A stretch of DNA of 64,000 bases, taken from NCBI RefSeq assembly GCF_015461835.1, contig NZ_JACOPX010000001.1:310001-374000 (forward strand). Reading direction: 5' to 3'. The notes below the pieces were generated by a model. It was not told where the DNA came from and did not search any database. It saw only the letters and a list, made by a program, of their open reading frames with translations. Below, piece after piece: positions 57,572 through 64,000 of the stretch; positions within the stretch are counted from its first letter, which is position 1; every line of letters starts with the position of its first letter. The DNA comes from Pseudomonas neuropathica (lineage in GTDB: Bacteria > Pseudomonadota > Gammaproteobacteria > Pseudomonadales > Pseudomonadaceae). Made by a program: the position numbers and the translations under genes.

Positions 57572-58402
57572 TTATTGATGCACGGCGAGCTGATAAGCCG
57601 TGTACTTGCGAATGTTGATCACGCCGGTGTCGAAGATCAGGTACTGGCCCTTGATCCCCAGCAGCGTGCCTTCGGCAATCGGGTTCTTGTCCAGGTTGAA
57701 GCTGACGATTTTGGCCGGGTATTGCTCGACCGGATAGCGGATTTCGAGAGGTTCTACATCGGCAATCGTCTGAATAGCCTGTAGGCCGAATCGCTCCTGC
57801 AAACCTTGCAGGCCTTCGGCGCAGCTTTCGAATAACTGGTCACGTACCTGCGCCAGATCGACCGCCGCCGCATCGCCCTTGAGCAGCGCGCGCCAGTTGG
57901 TTTTATCCGCGACCTGACTGCGGAACAGGTCTTCAACGAAGCCCGATTGCTGCCGTGTCGAGACGCGCATGATCGGCAATGCCTGACATGCGCCCTGATC
58001 GATCCAGCGAGTCGGCAGTTGCGTAGCACGAGTGATGCCAACCTTGATCCCCGACGAATTGGACAGGTAAACCACGTGGTCGGTCATGCAGAATTTCTCG
58101 CCCCACTCCGGCTCGCGGCAGGTGCCGGCCTCATAGTGGCAGCGCTCCGGGCTCATGATGCACAGGTCGCACTGCGCCAGTTTGGTCATGCACGGGTAGC
58201 AGTAACCCTGACTGAAACTGGTTTTGGTCTTGCGCCCGCAATGGGTGCAGTGGATCGCCCCCAGGTATTCCAGACGCACCGTGCTGCCAATCAACGGATT
58301 GACCGGCACCTCGACGTCATCCAGACGAAACGCGTATTGCACGTTCGGCCCGTCCAGGCGCGCCGACATTTTGCTGATTGCACCGCGGCCAATCTCGATC
58401 AA
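57572..58402 (-). CDS. DUF2797 family protein with cysteine clusters
   Basis: 276 residues from a TTG start at 58402 (first residues IEIGRGAISKMSARL). This start overlaps the DUF1315 stop (TTGA) and gives a start that fits the family; the frame continues to 58459 inside DUF1315. Cysteine pairs CTHCG, CYPC, CDLC and CHYEAGTC form a probable zinc-binding region near 75-130. The C-terminal half is a globular alpha/beta domain of unknown function. Function is unknown. It is translationally coupled to its upstream neighbour. Confidence 0.85.
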   Translation of the reverse strand: MIEIGRGAISKMSARLDGPNVQYAFRLDDVEVPVNPLIGSTVRLEYLGAIHCTHCGRKTKTSFSQGYCYPCMTKLAQCDLCIMSPERCHYEAGTCREPEWGEKFCMTDHVVYLSNSSGIKVGITRATQLPTRWIDQGACQALPIMRVSTRQQSGFVEDLFRSQVADKTNWRALLKGDAAAVDLAQVRDQLFESCAEGLQGLQERFGLQAIQTIADVEPLEIRYPVEQYPAKIVSFNLDKNPIAEGTLLGIKGQYLIFDTGVINIRKYTAYQLAVHQ

Positions 58403-58659
58403 TGGATGGCATCCGATTTGAACAGGATGTTCGGCACTTCGATCGACTTCGATGCACATTCCTGCGGGCCCATGTAACCGGTGCGCTGGTCTTCAGGCAG
58501 GTTCTGGATTTCCCAGGCGATCATCGCCTGCAGCGACAGCTCGCGCTGTTCGGCGGTGAGTTTGCCACCGTCGGACCACTTGCCGATTTCCACGGCCAGT
58601 TTCAGGCTCTCGTAGATGTCCGGGGTAATGTTGTTGATCATGTCGTTAAAAGAGGACAT
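58399..58659 (-). CDS. DUF1315 family small protein
   Basis: 86 residues, acidic and helical: MSSFNDMINNITPDIYESLK at the start, then WSDGGKLTAEQRE and YMGPQECASKS. It matches the short DUF1315 proteins of gammaproteobacteria. No function is known. It sits 32 bp after the rhomboid gene, and its stop overlaps the start of the next. Confidence 0.9.
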   Translation of the reverse strand: MSSFNDMINNITPDIYESLKLAVEIGKWSDGGKLTAEQRELSLQAMIAWEIQNLPEDQRTGYMGPQECASKSIEVPNILFKSDAIH

Positions 58660-58691
58660 CAGGGTCTCCGTGCTCTTTATCTGCTGAAATT

Positions 58692-59561
58692 TCAGGCGGC
58701 CAGTTTACGGCGGTTATACAAACCGCCCAACAAACCGGTGAAGCATCCGATGAGTAACCCGCCGACGTGGGCGGCGTTGGCGATTTCGCCGAAACCGATC
58801 ATCGAGATCAGCCCGGACATGCACACCAGCAACCACACCAGCATCATCACCAGCACGCCACGCGGCAGGCGATAGGCCGGGTTCGGCGCCAGCAGCTGGA
58901 AGATCCAGCAATGTCCAAGCAAACCGTACAGCACGCCGGACAGGCCGCCGAACAAGGTCGGGCCGCTCCAGGCAAATTGCGCGTAGTTGGACACGAGGCT
59001 GAACAGCAGCGTCAGGCCGATCAGGTTGATACTGCCCTGGCGCGACTCGATGCGCCGGCCCAGCTCCCAGTACCACATGCCGTTCATGGCCAGATGGAGG
59101 ATGCCGAAGTGGATCAGCATCGGCGTGACCAGACGCCACCACTGCCCTGCCGCCAGGCTGTCGGCCAATGGCGTGAAATGGATGTACTCGCCCACAACTT
59201 GAAAATCGAGGAAGGTCAGCCAGCGCAGCGTTTGCAGGTTTTCGCCGAGGTACGTCAATCCGCCAACGATCAGGCACAACAACAGGATGAACCCGGTGGC
59301 CTTGGCGTATTTCAGTTGCTCGGCGAAGCTCGGCCGCTTGAAGGTCTGCGCAACGGGGATGTCCAGTGTTTGCTCGGGATCGCCCGCCGGGAAGCGTTCG
59401 TACAAGGAGCGCACGTCTTCGCTGATTTCCGCCGGCGCCCACAGCACTTGTTCGCCGGCCTCTTCGCTGACCCGATGCGGAACCTGCATGCGTTGCAGCA
59501 GCTTGACGAAACCACTCAGGTCCACCGCCAACGGCAGACGTAATACCGCTACCGCACTCAT
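58692..59561 (-). CDS. Rhomboid intramembrane serine protease (GlpG-like)
   Basis: 289 residues. A cytoplasmic N-terminal part (about 1-90) is followed by six or seven membrane helices. The catalytic serine sits in GLSGVLYG and the histidine in NAAHVGGLLIG. The other family marker, HFGILHLAMNGMWYWELGRRIE, is also present. This is the GlpG layout. Such proteases cleave membrane proteins within the bilayer. The ATG overlaps the stop of the upstream phosphoesterase by 4 bp. The physiological substrate is unknown. Confidence 0.93.
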   Translation of the reverse strand: MSAVAVLRLPLAVDLSGFVKLLQRMQVPHRVSEEAGEQVLWAPAEISEDVRSLYERFPAGDPEQTLDIPVAQTFKRPSFAEQLKYAKATGFILLLCLIVGGLTYLGENLQTLRWLTFLDFQVVGEYIHFTPLADSLAAGQWWRLVTPMLIHFGILHLAMNGMWYWELGRRIESRQGSINLIGLTLLFSLVSNYAQFAWSGPTLFGGLSGVLYGLLGHCWIFQLLAPNPAYRLPRGVLVMMLVWLLVCMSGLISMIGFGEIANAAHVGGLLIGCFTGLLGGLYNRRKLAA

Positions 59562-60529
59562 TGCAGCACCTCCGGCCGCTCGACATCGACCCAGACAAAT
59601 TTATGCGGATCCAGACGTGTTTCCTGATCCAGACGATAGGCGACCAGTTTGCCGTAAAGCACCGCGCTGTAATCCAGGCACGCGAGGTTCGGGCGGATCG
59701 GCGCCGGTTTGCCGCTGCGCCAGTAATGGCCGACGAACAGCAGTGGCTCGTCGACGCCGTAGCGCAGCAGGTTGTTTTTTTCACTGGAGGACAGCGGTTT
59801 CTGCGCCACCGGATCTGGCAGTGCATCAGGCTGGAAAACGATATCGCCGTAAGTCTTCGGATCGTCTTCCCAGAACTTGGTGCGGAAGAACGAACGCACC
59901 AGACCGTCGCCGCTGGTCATGGTCAGACCATCCGGCAGGCGCATGTCAGTGCCGCGCAACAGACGGTCGAACACGGTGCAGGCGAAGCTGTCCGGCACGG
60001 CCGAGGCCTGGAGGAAGTGTTCATCGATGCAGCCATTGGGGAACAGCGCGCGCAACGGCTCGATCAGGCCGGCATCCCAACAGGCATGCACGACGCGGAA
60101 GCGGCCGGCGTCGACAAACAGCGGCAACTCATAGAACCAGCGCTGGAAATCGTGCCAGTCACCAGGATGGTCTTCGAACTGGGTCAGGGTTTCGTGCAGC
60201 AGGCGCGCGTGGCGCGGCGTGTGTTCGCGAACGAACTGCTTGCCGCTGCCTGGCGGCGCCGGCGTGCTCCAGCCCAATGCGTTGAATTCGTGGTTGCCCA
60301 TGATGCACAAGGCCTGACCGGCCTCGACCATGTCGTGGACGATGTGCAGCGCCTCGCGGATGCGCGGGCCACGGTCGATGATGTCGCCGACGAACACGGC
60401 CATGCGCGATGGATGCCGCCAGACCCCGCCCTGCTTGTGATAACCGAGACGGTCCAGCAAGTGTTCAAGGGTCAGGGCGCATCCGTGCACGTCACCAATC
60501 AGGTCATAACTGCGCGCGGGATCGAGCAT
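59558..60529 (-). CDS. Metallophosphoesterase, PPP/ApaH-like
   Basis: 323 residues from ATG 60529, which shares one base with the NAD kinase stop (TGATG). The frame extends to 60667 inside nadK but that part is not used. Metal-site motifs are in order: GDVHG (D13, H15), GDIIDRG, GNHE (NHEFNALGW), then VVHACWD and VGHYW. These define a calcineurin-like phosphoesterase of the PPP/ApaH group, cytoplasmic. The substrate cannot be read; dinucleoside polyphosphates or phosphoproteins are possible. Tight coupling with nadK is common in Pseudomonas. Confidence 0.92.
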   Translation of the reverse strand: MLDPARSYDLIGDVHGCALTLEHLLDRLGYHKQGGVWRHPSRMAVFVGDIIDRGPRIREALHIVHDMVEAGQALCIMGNHEFNALGWSTPAPPGSGKQFVREHTPRHARLLHETLTQFEDHPGDWHDFQRWFYELPLFVDAGRFRVVHACWDAGLIEPLRALFPNGCIDEHFLQASAVPDSFACTVFDRLLRGTDMRLPDGLTMTSGDGLVRSFFRTKFWEDDPKTYGDIVFQPDALPDPVAQKPLSSSEKNNLLRYGVDEPLLFVGHYWRSGKPAPIRPNLACLDYSAVLYGKLVAYRLDQETRLDPHKFVWVDVERPEVLQ

Positions 60530-61419
60530 CAGTCGCCTCCACCACCCAACTTGCTGCCCCAGCCGAGCTTGGTCCGGCAGACTTCGTAGTAGTTGTGGTC
60601 GAGCGGATGAATCAGCCGCAGCTTCTGTGCTTTCTTGCTGACGGTGATGGTGTCGCCCGGCGCGCATGTGAAGTGGTTCTGCCCATCGCAGGAGACTTGC
60701 GGGTAAATCTGCATGTTTTTCGACACGACGATTTTCAGCTCACTGTTGCCATCGACCACAATTGGCCTGCTCGACAACATATGGGGGTACATCGGCACAA
60801 TCACAATGGCATCGAGCTTGGGATGCATGATCGGCCCGCCGGCAGACAGCGCATACGCGGTGGAGCCGGTCGGCGTCGCGACAATCAGGCCGTCGGCTTT
60901 CTGGCTGCAGACGAACTGGCCGTCGATGTACAGCTCGAACTCGATCATCCGCGTCGATTTGCCGGGGTGCAGCACGACATCGTTGAGCGCGTCGCCCTGG
61001 CCAATGGCCTCGGCATGCCGGCGCACTTCGGCTTGCAGCAGGAAGCGGTTTTCCACCAGATAGTGACCGTCGAGCACCTTGGCGACTTCGACTTCCAGCT
61101 CGTCCGGGCGAATGTCGGTGAGGAAGCCGAGGCTGCCACGGTTGATCCCCAGCACCGGAATATTGTGTTTGGCCAGCGCCCGCGCGGCACCGAGCAGGCT
61201 GCCATCCCCGCCGACGACGATGACCATGTCGCAGACTTCGCCGAGCATCTTGCGCGAGGAGGTTTGCAGGCCGTGGCCCGGCAGGACTTCGGCGATGGTG
61301 TCTTCGAGGATCACATGCAGGTGACGATCGAGCAGAAACCGTTTCAGTCGGCGGACGGTATCCAGCACCTGGGAACTGCCCAGGCGACCGATGATGCCGA
61401 TATTACGAAATTGCTCCAT
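60529..61419 (-). CDS. nadK: NAD kinase
   Basis: 296 residues from ATG 61419 (MEQFRNIGIIGR), with GAGG before it. It carries GGDGS (70-74), the conserved active-site loop, then ALNDVVLH, and the NAD-binding TPTGSTAYALSAGGP. The length and motifs match gammaproteobacterial NadK. It makes NADP from NAD and ATP (or polyphosphate). It is the first gene of the six-gene minus-strand group that runs to pepN. A sigma-70 promoter lies upstream. Confidence 0.97.
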   Translation of the reverse strand: MEQFRNIGIIGRLGSSQVLDTVRRLKRFLLDRHLHVILEDTIAEVLPGHGLQTSSRKMLGEVCDMVIVVGGDGSLLGAARALAKHNIPVLGINRGSLGFLTDIRPDELEVEVAKVLDGHYLVENRFLLQAEVRRHAEAIGQGDALNDVVLHPGKSTRMIEFELYIDGQFVCSQKADGLIVATPTGSTAYALSAGGPIMHPKLDAIVIVPMYPHMLSSRPIVVDGNSELKIVVSKNMQIYPQVSCDGQNHFTCAPGDTITVSKKAQKLRLIHPLDHNYYEVCRTKLGWGSKLGGGGD

Positions 61420-61456
61420 GGGACCTCTGCGGACAATCGAAAACGCGAAAAGCACG

Positions 61457-61484
61457 ATTATGGGCGAAAGCGCCGGTTAGACAA
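61457..61484 (-). promoter_or_regulatory. Sigma-70 promoter for the nadK operon
   Basis: On the minus strand TTGTCT (-35, 61484-61479) and CATAAT (-10, 61462-61457) are 16 bp apart. This puts the start about 30 bp before the nadK ATG. Confidence 0.6.
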
Positions 61485-61534
61485 AATCCTTTCAGCCTCA
61501 AGGGTGCGCTCATGTTTCAGGCTATGCTCGCAAG

Positions 61535-62485
61535 ATGATCCTGTTTCCCGATTTGCTTCAGTTGCCCCACCAATTACGCCACCCGGAAGTGCGGGATCTG
61601 GCGTGGGTGATCCTCGCCCCGCCGATGCTCGCCTCCACGCCATGGCCGCAGCGTCATCCGCTGGCGGGCAGCGATTGGGTGCATGACCCGCAGCGACTGG
61701 AGCACTGGTTGCGCCAGCTCGACCGCGACAGTTATGGCTTGTTGCATTGGCTGTCGCAGGCGCGCACGCGGCGTCTGGGCCTGTATTACGAACGGCTGTG
61801 GCAGTTTGCCGTGGAGCATGCGCCGGGCATTGAGCTGATCGCCGCCAACCTGCCGATCCGTCGTGAGGGGCATACCCTCGGCGAGCTGGACATGCTGTTG
61901 CGTGACCGCGACGGCGTGCATCACCTGGAACTGGCGATCAAGCTTTATCTCGGCCCGCAAAATGGCGACGGTCGTGATCCCGCGCAGTGGCTAGGCCCGG
62001 GTTGTCATGATCGGCTGGATCGCAAACTGGCGCATCTGGCCGAGCATCAATTGCCGATCTCGGCGCGCCCGGAAAGTCGCGAAGTGCTGGCGGCGCTGGA
62101 TATCGAGGTGTTCAGCGCGCAGCTGTGGCTCGGTGGTTACTTGTTGTATCCGTGGCCCGGGCCGGCTGATTCACCGAGCGGTGCGCACCCGCAGCATTTG
62201 CGCGGCAGTTGGTTGCATCAGAAGGATTGGCCAGCATTCGTCGCTCAACGTCCGGCGGGACGCTGGCAACCCCTGCCCCGCCACGCCTGGCTGGCACCAG
62301 CGCATTATCCGGCGGACCAGACGTGGACCATGGAGCATTTACGCATGTGGCTGGAGGATCTTGAGCCGCTGGCCCCGGCGCAGTTGATGGTGCGCCTGAT
62401 CGAGAATGCGCAGGGGGAATGGGAAGAGTCTGAGCGGTTGTTTCTGGTCTCGGATCTTTGGCCGAATGTCCCCGGCCAGGCCTGA
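61535..62485 (+). CDS. DUF1853 family protein
   Basis: 316 residues. Distinctive stretches are [24 protein letters not shown] and [11 protein letters not shown]. These match DUF1853 proteins, whose central Glu/Asp/Lys pattern (E..D..E.K) resembles a nuclease-type fold; that resemblance is my inference. No signal peptide or membrane helix. It is divergent from nadK (115-bp gap) and convergent with arsB. Function unknown. Confidence 0.88.
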   Translation: MILFPDLLQLPHQLRHPEVRDLAWVILAPPMLASTPWPQRHPLAGSDWVHDPQRLEHWLRQLDRDSYGLLHWLSQARTRRLGLYYERLWQFAVEHAPGIELIAANLPIRREGHTLGELDMLLRDRDGVHHLELAIKLYLGPQNGDGRDPAQWLGPGCHDRLDRKLAHLAEHQLPISARPESREVLAALDIEVFSAQLWLGGYLLYPWPGPADSPSGAHPQHLRGSWLHQKDWPAFVAQRPAGRWQPLPRHAWLAPAHYPADQTWTMEHLRMWLEDLEPLAPAQLMVRLIENAQGEWEESERLFLVSDLWPNVPGQA

Positions 62486-62508
62486 AGTTTTTGTGGCGTT
62501 TGTACCGG

Positions 62509-62580
62509 CCCTATCGCGAGCAGGCTCACTCCTACATTGGAATGCGTTCCCCTGTAGGAGTGAGCCTGCTCGCGATAGGG
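62509..62580. repeat. REPIN between convergent genes
   Basis: Arms at 62509-62536 and 62553-62580 are perfect inverted copies of 28 bases, including GTGAGCCTGCTCGCGAT. It is the same family as 32715-32809. It lies between the stops of the DUF1853 gene and arsB and could act as a shared transcript end. Confidence 0.92.
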
Positions 62581-62590
62581 TCACCTCGGT

Positions 62591-63874
62591 CTACAGGGAC
62601 AGCCGCAAAGCCAAAGCCGCCAACGTCACCAACAACACCGGCACCGTCAACACAATCCCGACCTTGAAGTAATACCCCCAACCAATGTGAATTCCCTTGC
62701 GCTCCAGCACATGCAACCACAACAACGTCGCCAGACTGCCAATCGGCGTGATCTTCGGCCCCAGGTCACTGCCAATCACGTTGGCATAGATCATCGCTTC
62801 CTTGACCACTCCGCTGGCCTGACTGGCATCAATCGACAACAAACCAATCAACACCGTCGGCAAATTGTTCATGATCGATGACAGCAACGCGGTCAGCACA
62901 CCCGTGCCCATTGCCGCGCCCCAAACGCCATGACCGGCAAAGACATCCAGCCAACCGGCCAGATACCCGGTCAGCCCGGCATTGCGCAGGCCATACACCA
63001 CCAGGTACATGCCCAACGAGAAAATCACAATCTGCCACGGCGCCTCTTTCATCACCTTACGCGTGGAAATCTTGTGCCCGCGGGCGGCGATGCCCAGCAA
63101 CAGCGCGGCGCACACGGCAGATATCGCACTGATCGGAATGCCCAGCGGCTCCAGCGCAAAGCAGCCGATCAGCAGAATCACCAACACCGCCCAACCGGCG
63201 TAGAACGTGGCTTTATCGTGGATCGCGGTTTCGGGATGTTCGAGTTGCTCTGGGTCGTACGCCGCTGGAATGTCGCGGCGGAAAAACCACAGCAGCATGC
63301 CCAGCGTCGCCGCCACGCTGACGAAGTTGACCGGCACCATCACCGCTGCGTAACGGTTGAAACCGATGTGGAAGAAGTCTGCCGAAACAATGTTGACCAG
63401 GTTCGATACCACCAGCGGCAGGCTCGCGGTATCGGCGATAAACCCCGCGCCCATCACGAACGCCAGCGTCGCCGCCGGAGAAAAGCGCAGTGCCAGCAAC
63501 ATCGAAATCACGATCGGTGTGAGGATCAGCGCCGCGCCGTCATTGGCGAACAACGCCGACACCAGTGCGCCGAGCAGCACCATAAAAGCAAACAGCTTGC
63601 GCCCACTGCCCCGCCCCCAACGCGCCACGTGCAATGCGGCCCAGTTGAAGAACCCGGCTTCGTCGAGCAGCAGGCTGATGATGATCAGCGCGACAAAGGT
63701 CCCGGTGGCGTTCCAGATGATCTGCCACACCAGCGGAATGTCGCTGAGGTGAACGACGCCGAAGATCAGCGCCAACACGGCGCCAAGGGTTGCACTCCAG
63801 CCGACACCGAGGCCTTTGGGTTGCCAGATGACAAGGGTAATGGTCAGCAGGAAAATCAGTGACGCAGCGAGCAT
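62591..63874 (-). CDS. arsB: Arsenite efflux permease ArsB
   Basis: 427 residues from ATG 63874 ([11 protein letters not shown]). A TTG two codons upstream is possible but less likely. About 11-12 membrane helices, with family stretches [43 protein letters not shown] and [12 protein letters not shown]. ArsB exports arsenite or antimonite across the inner membrane, alone or with the ArsA ATPase. No arsR, arsC or arsH is visible to its left; any partners would lie right of the window. AAGG about 9 bases upstream supports the start. Confidence 0.95.
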   Translation of the reverse strand: MLAASLIFLLTITLVIWQPKGLGVGWSATLGAVLALIFGVVHLSDIPLVWQIIWNATGTFVALIIISLLLDEAGFFNWAALHVARWGRGSGRKLFAFMVLLGALVSALFANDGAALILTPIVISMLLALRFSPAATLAFVMGAGFIADTASLPLVVSNLVNIVSADFFHIGFNRYAAVMVPVNFVSVAATLGMLLWFFRRDIPAAYDPEQLEHPETAIHDKATFYAGWAVLVILLIGCFALEPLGIPISAISAVCAALLLGIAARGHKISTRKVMKEAPWQIVIFSLGMYLVVYGLRNAGLTGYLAGWLDVFAGHGVWGAAMGTGVLTALLSSIMNNLPTVLIGLLSIDASQASGVVKEAMIYANVIGSDLGPKITPIGSLATLLWLHVLERKGIHIGWGYYFKVGIVLTVPVLLVTLAALALRLSL

Positions 63875-63920
63875 CCGCAACAGCCTTAAATGAAAATGGG
63901 GTTATGAAGCCAACACAAAA

Positions 63921-64000
63921 CCTGTAGGCCTTCGCCTGCTCGCGATAGCGGACTGTCAGTTACCAATTGGTCGACTGACACACCGCTATCGCGAGCAGGC
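63921..64000. repeat. REPIN cut by the right window edge
   Basis: The first arm at 63921-63951 (GCCTGCTCGCGATAGCGG at its end) and the start of an inverted partner at 63983-64000 are seen; the rest lies beyond the window. Same family as 62509-62580. Confidence 0.85.

Noticed and set aside
54697..57618. Plus-strand open frame of 973 codons opposite pepN
   Set aside because: pepN on the other strand has full M1 motifs and a good ribosome site; this frame has none.

Overview
The window looks like a chromosomal segment of a fluorescent Pseudomonas (P. fluorescens complex). The evidence is high GC, Pseudomonas-type REP/REPIN repeats between genes, and Pseudomonas-typical gene neighbourhoods. It falls into two parts. 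This is read from sequence alone, with no database search.

Positions 1-41942 hold a nearly complete cyclic lipopeptide locus. Three giant NRPS genes on the minus strand (39233 to 1707) encode 2 + 4 + 5 = 11 modules. There is a starter condensation domain at the front and two tandem thioesterases at the end. They are followed on the same strand by macA and the start of macB, which is cut by the left edge. Upstream and divergent lie a LuxR-type regulator and a NodT/OprM-type outer-membrane lipoprotein. I read the adenylation pockets by eye. They give Leu1-(Asp/Glu)2-Thr3-Leu4-Leu5-Ser6-Leu7-Gln8-Leu9-(Ile/Val)10-(Asp/Glu)11. The condensation subtypes (dual C/E versus LCL) give D residues at 1-6 and 8, and L at 7, 9, 10 and probably 11. 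This is the pattern of the amphisin/tensin/arthrofactin family of 11-residue lipopeptides. The locus thus carries synthesis, export and control, but the chemistry belongs to a known family.

Positions 42100-64000 are mostly housekeeping. In order they hold: a SCO1/PCu(A)C copper-chaperone pair; an unknown membrane protein; a small membrane protein overlapping a 65-residue XRE regulator, with a repeated TTTACAT-type site upstream; a PhoD-like phosphatase; an orphan ABC substrate-binding protein; an LTA-synthase/sulfatase-like protein; a ZnuD-like zinc receptor with a near-consensus Zur box; katG; a tightly packed minus-strand group nadK - metallophosphoesterase - rhomboid - DUF1315 - DUF2797 - pepN; a DUF1853 gene; and an arsB-type arsenite permease. 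REP/REPIN elements sit in many of the gaps, including one inside the NRPS operon.

I found no tRNA, rRNA, CRISPR array, transposase or prophage gene. I found no convincing undescribed system. The most useful leads are the acidic-residue pockets of modules 2 and 11, the palindromes between the NRPS and luxR genes, the XRE operator candidate and the REPIN that splits the NRPS operon.
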